Origin: JBATTK01 sp049670505
GTDB lineage: Bacteria > Bacteroidota > Bacteroidia > Flavobacteriales > Flavobacteriaceae
Reading direction: 5' to 3'
Length of the DNA: 64,000 nucleotides
Assembly (NCBI GenBank): GCA_049670505.1
Contig: JBATTK010000085.1
Coordinates: 3,184-67,183 of the forward strand
This document shows, in pieces, positions 24,705-34,111 of this stretch. Below the pieces are notes generated by a model. That model made no database searches, had not been told where the DNA came from, and saw only the letters and a program-made list of their open reading frames with translations. Within the stretch, counting starts at the first letter, position 1; every line of letters begins with the position of its first letter. Position numbers and translations under genes: made by a program.

Positions 24705-25861
24705 GGTCTGTTAAGACCGGCATTAATCATTGCCATTAATTCACCTATTTTATTGGGTTCTAACCAACGCGTTACGACCACCAGGTCATTTTCTTTATCG
24801 ATTACGATAAAGTTCCCCCCAAAACCGGCGGCATAATAGATATTTTCCGAAAGACCTTCCCAATGTCGGTTCCCTTTTTTGTTTAACCACCACATATACC
24901 CATAGTTTATATTAGGTATGGATGGCGAAATTGCTTTTTGAATCCAGTCCTTACTGAGCAATTCTTCCGACTTCCATTTACCATCATTCAAGAACAAGAG
25001 ACCAAAGCGTGCCATATCCACGGTACTTATAAACATCCCACCACCGGAATGACCCCCTCCGGTGACGGATTTCATTTGTAGGCCATCTATTTCGGTCCAT
25101 GCATCTTTGTAACCATGCCAACGCCAAGTTGTGGAAGCCCCTATTTTATCCATAAGCCTATCTTTAAGAACCATAGGCAAAGGTTTGCGCCATACGTGTG
25201 TTAGGGCGTATGCCAACACATTAACGCGTACATCATTGTATTCCATAAGGGTTCCCGGCTCATTTAGTTTTCTGGATTTCCAATCGTCCAATCCCCCATT
25301 TTTGGGTGGCCTATCCGCCCAATCCTTACCTCCCCAAAGTTCCCCGGACCAATCAGAGTTCTGCTGTAGCAGATGCTCCCAAGTAATTTTACTATTGTGT
25401 TCCCCATTAAACGTCCCATCCCAAATATATACTCCTACCTTATGGTTTACATCCGCAATAAGTCCTTTATCCACGGCCAGGCCTGCTACGGTAGACAAAA
25501 AGCTTTTGGTAACGCTGAAGGTCATATCTACACGTTTGGTATCTCCCCATTGCTTTATGATGTATCCATTTTTAAGAATAACCCCTGCAGGACCTCCCCT
25601 TTTTTTTGTGGGACCCAAAATCTCGTGAAAAGGTTCCCGCTCAAACCCTTTTAAAATGGCCATACGTAGATCTTTGGATCCAGAATATTCATTGTTCTTT
25701 GCAAAATCCACTGCCTTGGTAAGTAAGGCATTATCCATTCCAAAGGATTTTGGATCTTTTTCTTCCCATTTTCCATTTTGTTCAGGGAAATAATAGGAAT
25801 CTTGGGCCAACGAAAAGCTTGTACAAAGAAAAAGCAGGAAAAGTATTCTGAACGATATCAT
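24701..25861 (-). CDS. Exported serine hydrolase, beta-lactamase class C fold
   Basis: A 386-residue protein with a signal peptide (MISFRILFLLFLCTSFSLAQ) and a serine beta-lactamase-like domain. The nucleophile is the Ser in MTFSVTKSF (S-x-x-K), and MEYNDVRVN supplies the Tyr-x-Asn element. Such proteins are periplasmic esterases, D-aminopeptidases or PBP-like enzymes; the substrate cannot be told. I chose ATG 25861; a TTG at 25888 would overlap the upstream acetyltransferase stop and lengthen the charged n-region by nine residues. Confidence 0.87.
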   Translation of the reverse strand: MISFRILFLLFLCTSFSLAQDSYYFPEQNGKWEEKDPKSFGMDNALLTKAVDFAKNNEYSGSKDLRMAILKGFEREPFHEILGPTKKRGGPAGVILKNGYIIKQWGDTKRVDMTFSVTKSFLSTVAGLAVDKGLIADVNHKVGVYIWDGTFNGEHNSKITWEHLLQQNSDWSGELWGGKDWADRPPKNGGLDDWKSRKLNEPGTLMEYNDVRVNVLAYALTHVWRKPLPMVLKDRLMDKIGASTTWRWHGYKDAWTEIDGLQMKSVTGGGHSGGGMFISTVDMARFGLLFLNDGKWKSEELLSKDWIQKAISPSIPNINYGYMWWLNKKGNRHWEGLSENIYYAAGFGGNFIVIDKENDLVVVTRWLEPNKIGELMAMINAGLNRP

Positions 25862-25884
25862 TTTTATAACTTTCTTTAGAGTCT

Positions 25885-26407
25885 TCAATATACTAAATCA
25901 AATCGCATAAGCCAATCGGTCTGTTTGTCCTTTCCTACATAATACGGATGGGTTCCAAACTTTTTAAATCCATGTTTTTCATAAAACTTGATCGCCCCTA
26001 TATTTTCTTCCCATACGCCAAGCCATAGATATGTTTTGTTCTTTAGAGAAACTATTCTTTTTATCTCGTTCAGCATTGACGCTCCAATTTTTTTTCCTTG
26101 AAACTCCCTGGAAACATAAATGCGTTCCAATTCTATGGCCGCTTTATCCTTGATTTCTGTTTGTGCCCCATGCTCGTTCAGTTTAAAATATCCACATAAC
26201 TCCTCGTCCGCATAGACCAAATAGAAAGCTATATCGGCATTATTCAGTTCTTTATTCATTTTTATGCTTGTCAAAAGCAAAATTGATGTACGCCTCAAAG
26301 TCGTCAGGGTCATTATCCTTTTCAAAAGCGTCGGCAAATGTTTTCTTGGAGATCTCGATAAGCTGTTCCAAATGCGCTACTGATCCTTCTAGATAATGAA
26401 GTTGCAT
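25885..26407 (-). pseudogene. GNAT acetyltransferase with a +1 frameshift
   Basis: The gene begins at ATG 26407 (MQLHYLEGSVAHLEQLIEIS) and runs to a stop at HKNE. The second part (KMNKELNNADIAFYLVYADE to the stop at 25885) is in another frame and holds the acetyl-CoA-binding segment VSREFQGKKIGASML and the C-terminal strand. Removing one A from the five-A run at 26259-26263 joins the two into one typical GNAT protein of about 173 residues. So either the gene is inactive, or a base was added in the assembly, or expression uses frameshifting. An ORF-caller may report only the C-terminal 150 residues. Confidence 0.75.
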
Positions 26408-26467
26408 ATAGATTGATTAAGATTCCTTAAAAATAAGTTTTCTGGGCGAATCTTAAAATAGGGAAAA

Positions 26468-26502
26468 GAAAAAGGGTCCCGACTTTGCCGGAACCCTTTT
26501 TA
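26468..26502 (-). terminator. Strong terminator, possibly bidirectional
   Basis: AAAAGGGT-CCCG / CCGG-ACCCTTTT form a long stem (about 26470-26500), with A-rich flank on the left and T-rich flank on the right, so it could work in either direction. On the minus strand it ends the small open frame at 26523-26627. Confidence 0.8.
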
Positions 26503-26522
26503 GAAATCTTTTGTAAAAGCTA

Positions 26523-26627
26523 TTATAGCATAAAAAGCTTTCTGGTCAACATCAAAATGCCACTATAAAAGTCATTTCGATATACTTGAATTTCTTCTTC
26601 AATTGGATTGTTCATTTGGGCTTCCAT
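26523..26627 (-). CDS. Possible 34-residue small protein
   Basis: A short frame starting MEAQMNNPIEEEIQVYRNDF and ending in TRKLFML. It has an acidic first half and a hydrophobic/basic second half, and is followed 21 bases later by a strong terminator. The upstream 170 bases to scoB's 3' end are gene-free and AT-rich, so it could have its own promoter. A distinct start, codon pattern and terminator favour a real small gene, but nothing proves translation. No family recognised. Confidence 0.4.
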   Translation of the reverse strand: MEAQMNNPIEEEIQVYRNDFYSGILMLTRKLFML

Positions 26628-26793
26628 AGCTGTAAAGGTTTTATATCAGGTTAAATTTGGGGTTTAACGTTTAATTACAATGTAAATATAGTAGTAAGCT
26701 TGTTTATAACTAAATTATTGTTGTGAACTGAGTTAATCCTGTTGTGAAAAAACCAAATAATCCGTATTCCGAAGAATTGTATCCTAATTTTGG

Positions 26794-27447
26794 TCAGACG
26801 ATCATTTCAGGAATGTCCCCATCAATGATTAAAGTGCCTTCGGTGGCCCGTTCTATATCTTTTACGCTTACACCAGGAGCACGTTCCAATAATCGAAAGC
26901 CCTTTGAAGTAACTTGTATTACCGCAAGATTGGTCACTATTTTTTTTACGCAGCCCACTCCGGTTAAAGGCAGCGTACATTTTTTAAGCAATTTAGATGC
27001 TCCCGCCTTATTGGTATGCATCATGGCAACGATAATATTTTCTGCAGAGGCTACCAAATCCATAGCTCCTCCCATCCCCTTCACCATCTTTCCCGGTATT
27101 TTCCAATTCGCGATATCCCCATTTTCGGATACTTCCATGGCGCCCAAGATGGTCAGGTCTACATGTTGCCCCCGAATCATGCTAAAGCTGGTAGCAGAAT
27201 CAAAAAAGGACGCTCCGGGCAAAGTAGTAATTGTCTGCTTGCCTGCATTAATGATATCGGCATCCTCTTCCCCTTCAAAGGGAAAAGGTCCCATGCCCAA
27301 GACACCATTTTCACTTTGGAATTCCACACTGATATCGTCTCGCACAAAATTAGCGACCAATGTAGGGATACCAATACCGAGGTTTACATAGTACCCATCT
27401 TTTACTTCCTTTGCGATACGTTTTGCTATTCCGTTTTTGTCTAACAT
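26794..27447 (-). CDS. scoB: 3-oxoacid CoA-transferase subunit B
   Basis: Subunit B of succinyl-CoA:3-ketoacid CoA-transferase, which moves CoA from succinyl-CoA to acetoacetate in ketone-body or leucine breakdown. The 217-residue protein has the catalytic Glu in the EFQSENGVLGMGP motif (near residue 49), the N-terminal GYYVNLGIGIPTLVA and the glycine-rich GKMVKGMGGAMDLV. In most genomes subunits A and B are adjacent; here they are separated by a four-helix-bundle gene. Confidence 0.94.
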   Translation of the reverse strand: MLDKNGIAKRIAKEVKDGYYVNLGIGIPTLVANFVRDDISVEFQSENGVLGMGPFPFEGEEDADIINAGKQTITTLPGASFFDSATSFSMIRGQHVDLTILGAMEVSENGDIANWKIPGKMVKGMGGAMDLVASAENIIVAMMHTNKAGASKLLKKCTLPLTGVGCVKKIVTNLAVIQVTSKGFRLLERAPGVSVKDIERATEGTLIIDGDIPEMIV

Positions 27448-27454
27448 CTATTTG

Positions 27455-27834
27455 ATGATTAAAAATTTGTTGCGATTTGAAAATTATTTCTTTTTACTCG
27501 AGGAAATAATTTTTGACATGATCTTTATTATCGACTGTAGTTCTTGATGTAATTCAATCTTTGGAGTAGGATAAAAAGGGGATTTATCACACAAATTCAG
27601 CCAATATTCCAATTCATCCGCCTCTTTTGCCGAGATTTTGAATTTATGAATAAAATCCGCTTTGCTTTCAGCATTTTGTGCTTCCCTTATATTAGCTCCA
27701 ATTGATGTTCCGCTTCTAAAAATCTGAGAAGACATCTCGTATTTATGAATATCCCTAAGAGATTCAGAAAATTCGATAACCATTAGAGCAAAGTCGATCG
27801 ATTTTTCAACTACAATATTTTCTTTTTTAATCAT
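27455..27834. repeat. 11-bp inverted repeats bounding the sco-operon cassette
   Basis: ATGATTAAAAA at 27455-27465 and its exact reverse complement TTTTTAATCAT at 27824-27834 bracket the four-helix-bundle gene. The right copy includes that gene's start codon; the left copy lies in the short gap before scoB. A comparable pair brackets the related gene in the atp operon. Confidence 0.6.
27484..27834 (-). CDS. Four-helix-bundle protein, S23/Avd-like, inside the sco operon
   Basis: A 116-residue helical protein of the S23/four-helix-bundle family. The signature is SGTSIGANIREAQNAESKAD (about 41-60), followed by KFKISAKEADELEYWLNLC. It is closer to the atp-operon member (GTSIGANVRESQ, KEADETSYWLDII) than to the sdh-operon member. 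It lies between scoA and scoB in the operon direction, with gaps of 28 and 36 bases, so it does not disturb either gene. Function unknown. Confidence 0.88.
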   Translation of the reverse strand: MIKKENIVVEKSIDFALMVIEFSESLRDIHKYEMSSQIFRSGTSIGANIREAQNAESKADFIHKFKISAKEADELEYWLNLCDKSPFYPTPKIELHQELQSIIKIMSKIISSSKKK

Positions 27835-27862
27835 TGGTACATTATTACATTAAAACCATTGA

Positions 27863-28564
27863 TCAATTGGCTTTACGTACCGTTCTTTGTTCAATTCTCT
27901 TCTCATAATGGGCTCCCTGAAAAATACGCTGTACGAATATTCCGGGAACGTGGATATCATTGGGGTCCAATGCACCAGCAGGTAATAATTCCTCAACCTC
28001 GGCTACCGTTATTTTGGCGGCTCCGCACATGCATGGGTTAAAATTACGTGCAGTTCCCTTAAAAATTAGATTCCCTGCTTCATCGCCCTTCCACGCTTTT
28101 ACAAAGGAGAAATCCGCTTTATAGGCCTCTTCCAAAACATACATCTTTCCATTAAATTCTCGTGTCTCCTTTCCTTGGGCCACTTCCGTTCCGTAGCCAG
28201 CAGGCGTGTAAAATGCCGGGAAACCTCCTTGTGCAGCCCTACACTTCTCTGCCAAGGTTCCTTGTGGAGTAAGTTCAACTTCCAGTTCACCGCTCAGCAT
28301 TTGCCGTTCAAACTCATCGTTCTCGCCCACATAGGAGGATATCATTTTTTTAATCTGATGCTCCTGCAACAAAAGCCCTAATCCAAAGTCATCAACCCCG
28401 GCATTATTGGAAATACAGGTGATGTCCTTTATGCCCAAGCGCACTAATTCTGAAATGGCATTTTCCGGGATACCACATAAGCCAAATCCTCCTAACATAA
28501 AGGTCATACCGTCCGCTACTCCTTCTAAGGCATCTTGGACATTGGTTACTGTCTTACGTATCAT
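27863..28564 (-). CDS. scoA: 3-oxoacid CoA-transferase subunit A
   Basis: The 233-residue A subunit partners ScoB in transferring CoA to acetoacetate. Visible are the CoA-binding GGFGLCGIPENAI near residues 24-36, ITCISNNAGVDDFGLGLLL, and TPQGTLAEKCRAAQGGFPAF. It starts the operon; the order is scoA, four-helix-bundle gene, scoB. Length agrees with the family. Confidence 0.94.
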   Translation of the reverse strand: MIRKTVTNVQDALEGVADGMTFMLGGFGLCGIPENAISELVRLGIKDITCISNNAGVDDFGLGLLLQEHQIKKMISSYVGENDEFERQMLSGELEVELTPQGTLAEKCRAAQGGFPAFYTPAGYGTEVAQGKETREFNGKMYVLEEAYKADFSFVKAWKGDEAGNLIFKGTARNFNPCMCGAAKITVAEVEELLPAGALDPNDIHVPGIFVQRIFQGAHYEKRIEQRTVRKAN

Positions 28565-28613
28565 TTTAAAATTAAGATTAGGTATTAAAACAGTTCGAAT
28601 TTACGATTTTTAA

Positions 28614-28642
28614 ACAAAAAATCCTTTAGCTTTTGCCAAAGG
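28614..28642 (-). terminator. Terminator downstream of mrcA
   Basis: On the minus strand CCTTTGGC and GCTAAAGG pair around a 4-base loop (28623-28642, one G-U pair), followed by a run of six T. It would end the ricT-gldH-mrcA transcript, which runs leftward to 28759. Confidence 0.75.
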
Positions 28643-28758
28643 ACAATGTATTTATTTTAACAGGATGGTTAAAAAATAAAACCCAACTTTTTAAGAAGGG
28701 TCAATATGCCGGTCTGCAATGGGTATAACTGTCTATTTTGAAAATGTCCTTCCCGCCA

Positions 28759-31101
28759 TTAAAAGTCAAGATCGTCCAAATCATCTTCCAAATCGGTATC
28801 TTTTTCTATATCATCCCTGATTTTGGAACAGTCCACATTAATGGACATGCCTTCAGGTTTTGGGAAAGCTCCCGTGGAAACGCCCAACTCTTCATTGGCG
28901 TAATTCTTTTTCATATATTGACCCCAAATAGGCAAAGCCATGGACGCTCCTTGACCGTATGTAATGCTCTTAAAATGTGTGGCCCTATCCTCGCCACCGA
29001 CCCAAACACCAGTTACCAAATTTGGCACCATACCCATGAACCAACCATCACTCTGGTTCTGTGTGGTCCCCGTCTTTCCCGCAATAGGATTGGTTAACCC
29101 ATATGGATAGCCGGTTATTATTTCTTTATATACCGTTTGGTCTTTATTGTAGCTGTGCCTTAACCTTGTTCCCGAACCACCCTGTGTAACACCTTCCATC
29201 AGATTTATCATGGCATAGGATACGTCCTTACTCAATACATCTTTGGTCTTTGGCACGTACTCATATAACACGGTACCGTTTTTGTCCTCTATTCTGGTAA
29301 CCATTACCGGTTTAACGTACACGCCTTGATTTACAAATGTGCCGTAGGCACCTACCATCTCGTACACATTAAAATCCGGTGTCCCTAATGCTATGGAAGG
29401 CACCTCGGGGATTTCCTTGGTCAAGCCCAAGTTTTTTACAATGGACACTACCGCTTTGGGGCCCACCCTATCTATCAATTGTGCTGTAACCGTATTTACC
29501 GAATTGGCCAACGCGTTCTTCAGCGTCAGCATTTTACCAGAATATTTTCCAACGGAATTCTTGGGGCACCAGGGATCCGGATTTCCATGCTTATTGGCCT
29601 CAATACAATATTGATTGTCGGGCAAGGAATCACATGGCGATAATCGCAATTGGTCTATGGCCGCAGCATAAACAAAAGGTTTAAAAGTAGAGCCGGCCTG
29701 CCGTGCTCCCTGGATTACATTGTCATATTGAAAATGTTTGTAGTTCAATCCGCCCACCCATGCTTTTACGTGTCCGGTCTGTGGTTCCATGGACATCATG
29801 GCTGTCCTTAGGAAGGATTTGTAATACCGAATGGAATCCAAGGGGGTCATAACGGTATCCTTTTCTTGAGTATCCCTATTCCAATCAAATACGGTCATTT
29901 CGGTTTTCTTCGTAAAAGAAGCCCTTATTTCCTTTTCCGACTTGCCGGATGCCTTCATACCCCGCCATCTTTCGGAATTCTTCATGGCCCGTTCCATGAT
30001 ATTATCGATCTCGCTCTTCTCTAAATCCAAAAATGGGGCGGTTTCATTTCGATCAGGGGTATTTTGATGAAAGAACTCTGCTTGCAGACGCTTCATATGT
30101 TCTTGCACCGCTTCCTCGGCATTGGCCTGCATTCGGGAATCAATAGTGGTGTATATTTTTAACCCGTCCAAATAAATGTTATACTTGTCCCTTTCCCCTT
30201 CCAGTGCAGGTTTTGGATTTTCATCTATCCATCTGTTCATAAAGCCTTGAAGGTACATTCTAAAATAGGTGGCCAAACCTTCGCGATGGGATTCCGGACT
30301 AAAATTGATATCCATCTTAAGCGCCTGCAGGGAGTCTTTTTCCTTCTCCGTAATAAAATCATACTTGGCCATTTGGGACAATACCGTATTTCTTCTATTG
30401 AACACCAATTCTTCCCTTCTAATTGGGTTATATAAGGAAGAATTTTTCAACATCCCCACCAAAACGGCGGATTCCTCTACTTTTAGATTTTTGGGTTCCT
30501 TGCCAAAATAAATCCTTGACGCCGAACGGATACCATCGGCATTATAATTAAAATCATAGATGTTTAGGTACATGCTTATGATTTCTTCCTTGGTATAATT
30601 ACGTTCCAACCTTGTGGCTATGACCCATTCCTGAATTTTCTGAAATATGGCCTGGGACTTTTTCTTGGAACGAATCCCAACGAACAATTGCCTTGCCAAT
30701 TGTTGTGAAATAGTACTCGCCCCGCCTCTTTTACCTAAAAAGGCAACAGCCCTTAAAGTCCCCCTTGCATCGATTCCCGAATGATCATAATATCTGGCGT
30801 CTTCCGTGGCCACCAATGCATTGACAAGATTCTCCGGAAGGTCCTCAAAAGCCACCGGGGTCCTGTTATCATCCAAATAAAACTTGCCCAAAGTCTTTCC
30901 GTCCGAGGAAATAATCTCCGAAGCAAGATTGGTCTGCGGATTTTCTAAACGTTCAAAGGTGGGCATTTCCCCAAAGACCCCCCATGCCGCCAACAAAAAT
31001 ACCAGAAGGCCCATGAAAATCCCCGAGGCAAATAATATCCAGAACCACTTGATGTACTTAAAAAAGCCTTTCGTTTGCTTTTTCTTTACAGCTTTTGCCA
31101 T
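28759..31101 (-). CDS. mrcA: Class A penicillin-binding protein 1A
   Basis: A 780-residue bifunctional peptidoglycan synthase with one N-terminal membrane helix (about 14-43). The glycosyltransferase domain has the catalytic Glu in VATEDARYYDHSG and GASTISQQLARQLF. The transpeptidase domain has the S-x-x-K Ser in GSTFKPFVY, S-x-N in ANSVNTV and K-T-G in AGKTGTTQ. All catalytic motifs are intact. The acidic C-terminus (EKDTDLEDDLDDLDF) is a poorly conserved tail. It follows gldH by eight bases in an operon with ricT. Confidence 0.94.
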   Translation of the reverse strand: MAKAVKKKQTKGFFKYIKWFWILFASGIFMGLLVFLLAAWGVFGEMPTFERLENPQTNLASEIISSDGKTLGKFYLDDNRTPVAFEDLPENLVNALVATEDARYYDHSGIDARGTLRAVAFLGKRGGASTISQQLARQLFVGIRSKKKSQAIFQKIQEWVIATRLERNYTKEEIISMYLNIYDFNYNADGIRSASRIYFGKEPKNLKVEESAVLVGMLKNSSLYNPIRREELVFNRRNTVLSQMAKYDFITEKEKDSLQALKMDINFSPESHREGLATYFRMYLQGFMNRWIDENPKPALEGERDKYNIYLDGLKIYTTIDSRMQANAEEAVQEHMKRLQAEFFHQNTPDRNETAPFLDLEKSEIDNIMERAMKNSERWRGMKASGKSEKEIRASFTKKTEMTVFDWNRDTQEKDTVMTPLDSIRYYKSFLRTAMMSMEPQTGHVKAWVGGLNYKHFQYDNVIQGARQAGSTFKPFVYAAAIDQLRLSPCDSLPDNQYCIEANKHGNPDPWCPKNSVGKYSGKMLTLKNALANSVNTVTAQLIDRVGPKAVVSIVKNLGLTKEIPEVPSIALGTPDFNVYEMVGAYGTFVNQGVYVKPVMVTRIEDKNGTVLYEYVPKTKDVLSKDVSYAMINLMEGVTQGGSGTRLRHSYNKDQTVYKEIITGYPYGLTNPIAGKTGTTQNQSDGWFMGMVPNLVTGVWVGGEDRATHFKSITYGQGASMALPIWGQYMKKNYANEELGVSTGAFPKPEGMSINVDCSKIRDDIEKDTDLEDDLDDLDF

Positions 31102-31109
31102 AGCTTTTG

Positions 31110-31601
31110 TTAATTACTTTTTTCGATTTCAAAACCAACATCGGTGATGCCCTCTAAATCTACAACACCTTCCACGGCACCGTTCTTTCTCATAGCGTGC
31201 GACAATTGTAAGGTATATACGCCGGTTTCACTAAAAACGATGTTTTCTTTATACCATAACTTGTTTTCCTTTACACTTCCATAGCCTTTCCCCAACCACT
31301 GACCGTCTGGGAGTGCCATTTCATATTCCAGCGTATCCTTAATAGTCTCCCCATTGGGAGCGTTAAGCTCCGCAATCAAGAAAAGATTACTGTACGGAAA
31401 AGTATCATCGTTACGAATATTGATAAAGATATTATGGGTTTGGACGGAATCCATTTCGGAAAAAGTGAATGACATGATAGTGTCCTTGTTCCAGACATTA
31501 TCATTAGTAGTGCGGTATTCAGAAACTACCATATTTTCGTTGCAGGAAACCAACAATATCAACAATAGAGGAGGCACTATAACCATTACATATTTATGCA
31601 T
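31110..31601 (-). CDS. gldH: Gliding motility lipoprotein GldH
   Basis: GldH is one of the lipoproteins needed for gliding in Flavobacteriia. This 163-residue protein has a lipobox (LLVSC, Cys20) and the family's SEYRTTNDNVWNKDTIMSF and WYKENIVFSETGVYTLQLSH segments. ATG 31601 was chosen because it gives a proper lipoprotein signal; the longer frame to 31676 only reads the end of ricT in another frame. It overlaps the 3' end of ricT by eight bases, so translation may be coupled. Confidence 0.87.
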   Translation of the reverse strand: MHKYVMVIVPPLLLILLVSCNENMVVSEYRTTNDNVWNKDTIMSFTFSEMDSVQTHNIFINIRNDDTFPYSNLFLIAELNAPNGETIKDTLEYEMALPDGQWLGKGYGSVKENKLWYKENIVFSETGVYTLQLSHAMRKNGAVEGVVDLEGITDVGFEIEKSN

Positions 31602-32754
31602 TTTTCGCTGGTCTTTTTCTGGTGTTTCTTCTTTTCTTGTTCTTGTTTCTTTTCCTACTGTTCTTTGGTCTATCAAAACGTGTAAGGCTATCTTGCCCTA
31701 CTACATTTTCGAATACCGTTCTTTCTTCTATTATATTATCTACCGCGTATTCCTCTAAACTGGCCACTTTCTCCTTTTTCTTGTTCTTTTCAATGATTTC
31801 ATGTACCTGTTCCTTGGTCAATGTGTGCCAATTAGCAGGATCATCTTTGTATGAAAACCAAAGTATCCCCTTAAAAATATCCGTTTTTTGGCAAAAAGCC
31901 AATCCTTTTTCCGTGAAGAGTTTACTGTCTTGGGAAGGAAAGTCTTTAAGTGCTTCCAAATACATATCCAACTCATAGTTAAGACAACATTTAAGTTTTC
32001 CACATTGCCCGGCCAGTTTTTGGGGATTAAGGGAAAGTTGTTGGTAGCGGGCGGCCGCGGTACTTACAGACCTAAAATCCGTTAACCAAGTGGAACAGCA
32101 GAGTTCCCTTCCACAGGAACCTATACCCCCTAAGCGCTGCGCTTCCTGGCGATAGCCGATCTGCCGCATCTCTATACGAATACCGAAAGCTTTTGCCATA
32201 TCTTTGATCAGCTGACGAAAATCTACCCTTTCCTCGGCTGTATAATAAAATGTAGCTTTGGATCCGTCTCCTTGGAATTCCACATCGGAAATCTTCATCT
32301 GAAGGCCCAATATAATAGCAATTTCCCGGGAACGTTTCTTTATTTCTTCTTCCCTATCCCTGCATCTCTGCCAAATATCTATATCTTTCTGTGAAGCCTT
32401 TCGATAAATTTTGGGAAGTTCATTATCATCAACGGTCTTCTTCTTTTTCATTTGTACTTTTACCAACTCTCCCGTTAAGGTCACCATGCCTACATCATGG
32501 CCGGATTTGGCCTGTGATGCGACAACATCCCCTATAGAAAGTGATAAATTCCCGGTATTCCTAAAAAACTCTTTTCTGCTATTTTTAAAACGGACCTCCA
32601 CACAATTAAACGGTTTTTCCCCATTGGGTAGGGACATATTGGAAAGCCAATCAAACACCGTTAATTTATTACAACCATCTGTGCCACAAGTACCGTTGTT
32701 CTTGCATCCACGCGGTTGTCCGTCTTTACCAGTTGAACAACTGCTACAACCCAT
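31594..32754 (-). CDS. ricT: PSP1-domain regulator RicT
   Basis: A 386-residue cytosolic protein with a PSP1 domain, as in the Fe-S RicT subunit that helps control RNase Y in Bacillus. It has a cysteine-rich N-terminus (CSSCSTGKDGQPRGC and five more Cys within 30 residues) and the conserved GSCGRELCCSTWL and CGKLKCCLNYE pairs that could bind Fe-S clusters. The C-terminus is very basic (RKRNKNKKRRNTRKR), suiting RNA contact. It is the first gene of the ricT-gldH-mrcA operon, an arrangement typical of Flavobacteriia. Confidence 0.88.
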   Translation of the reverse strand: MGCSSCSTGKDGQPRGCKNNGTCGTDGCNKLTVFDWLSNMSLPNGEKPFNCVEVRFKNSRKEFFRNTGNLSLSIGDVVASQAKSGHDVGMVTLTGELVKVQMKKKKTVDDNELPKIYRKASQKDIDIWQRCRDREEEIKKRSREIAIILGLQMKISDVEFQGDGSKATFYYTAEERVDFRQLIKDMAKAFGIRIEMRQIGYRQEAQRLGGIGSCGRELCCSTWLTDFRSVSTAAARYQQLSLNPQKLAGQCGKLKCCLNYELDMYLEALKDFPSQDSKLFTEKGLAFCQKTDIFKGILWFSYKDDPANWHTLTKEQVHEIIEKNKKKEKVASLEEYAVDNIIEERTVFENVVGQDSLTRFDRPKNSRKRNKNKKRRNTRKRPAKNA

Positions 32755-33007
32755 ATTTTGTATCTTGATTTAGCAGAAACTCGGGGTTTCTACTAAAATA
32801 GGTTCATATTAAACTCAAATGTAAAGATAGTATTTTTTTAACGCGATATAAAGTATGTAATATACGACAAGCCTTTCCCAACGAAAAGAAAAAAGTAAAA
32901 CTCACGATCTAATTGTGCCCAAAACTCAAATCATGAATTTTTTGTCCTAGGGAATTTTTTGTGCGGGTAGCCCTATTCACCTGACTGCCCAACACCTTGA
33001 ATCCCTA

Positions 33008-34039
33008 TTATTTTTTAAATTTGAGCACTTCCGAGCGTCCTTTTTTAAAGATTTTATTGCTTACCGTTATACCCTTTCTCAACTTTTTTTGCTCCTCAAA
33101 AGGTAACCCATGGATTTCCTTACATGCGTTGGAACAGCAATTGTCCATGTTCTTTGCACAGTCTTCACATTGGATGAACAACAAATGACATGCTTCGTTG
33201 GCACAGTTTACATGAACGTCACAGGGCTTTCCGCACTGATGGCATTGGGCTATTACATGTTCGGAAATTCGTTCGCCCCTTCGGTGATCAAAGACAAAAT
33301 TTTTACCCAGGAATTTGTTTTCCAAATTTAATTTTTCTACCTGTCGGGCATATTCTATAATTCCACCCTCCAATTGATAGACTTTTTTAAACCCTTTGTA
33401 TTTATAATAGGCACTCGCTTTTTCACAACGGATACCCCCGGTACAGTACATGACCAATTTTTTGTCTTCTTTGTAATCTGCCAAATCCTTCTCGATGAGA
33501 TCTAGGGAATCCCTAAAGGTGTCCACATCTGGGGTAATTGCATTCTTAAAATGTCCTATTTCACTTTCATAGTGGTTGCGCATATCCACCAAAACGGTAT
33601 CCTGATCTTCTATGAGCGCATTAAATTCAATGGCATTTACATGGATGCCTTTGTTGGTCACGTCAAAGGTGCCATCGTCCAAACCATCGGCCACAATTTT
33701 TTTACGGACCTTTACCTTCAGCTTTAAAAAAGATTTGTTGTCTTGTTCTATAGCAATATTTAAACGTACGTTCCTTAAAAAAGTAATGCTGTCCAAAAAC
33801 GTCTTAAATGCTTCGAAATTTTCAGCGGGAACCGATAATTGTGCATTAATTCCCTCATGGGCCACATAGATACGGCCCAGAACATCCAGCTCGTTCCAAT
33901 GGATAAATAAGTAGTTACGAAAAATTGACGGATTGCCAATATGTGCATAGGCATAGAAAGAGATGGTAAGACGTTCCTTGCCCGCAGCTATAATAAGCGC
34001 CTCCCTTTCCTTTGCACTTAAAGTATTGTACAGTTGCAT
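33008..34039 (-). CDS. trhO: tRNA U34 hydroxylase TrhO, rhodanese-like
   Basis: TrhO (YceA) hydroxylates uridine-34 of some tRNAs using oxygen. The 343-residue protein has an acylphosphatase-like N-terminal domain, a rhodanese domain with the active Cys in VMYCTGGIRCEKASAYY, and a cysteine-rich C-terminal region (HQCGKPCDVHVNCANEACH, IQCEDCAKNMDNCC) likely to bind zinc. It is divergent from recA across a 311-base gap. The start is ATG at 34039. Confidence 0.9.
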   Translation of the reverse strand: MQLYNTLSAKEREALIIAAGKERLTISFYAYAHIGNPSIFRNYLFIHWNELDVLGRIYVAHEGINAQLSVPAENFEAFKTFLDSITFLRNVRLNIAIEQDNKSFLKLKVKVRKKIVADGLDDGTFDVTNKGIHVNAIEFNALIEDQDTVLVDMRNHYESEIGHFKNAITPDVDTFRDSLDLIEKDLADYKEDKKLVMYCTGGIRCEKASAYYKYKGFKKVYQLEGGIIEYARQVEKLNLENKFLGKNFVFDHRRGERISEHVIAQCHQCGKPCDVHVNCANEACHLLFIQCEDCAKNMDNCCSNACKEIHGLPFEEQKKLRKGITVSNKIFKKGRSEVLKFKK

Positions 34040-34111
34040 GCTATACCAATAGTTAAGTTAAAGAATAAATTAAAATGCAAAAGTAGCGATAATCAGGGCA
34101 AGTACAAATTA

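Noticed and set aside
26744..27391. A 215-codon plus-strand frame opposite scoB
   Set aside because: It lies fully antisense to a well-conserved enzyme gene, and its composition is the complement of scoB codons; no family pattern.
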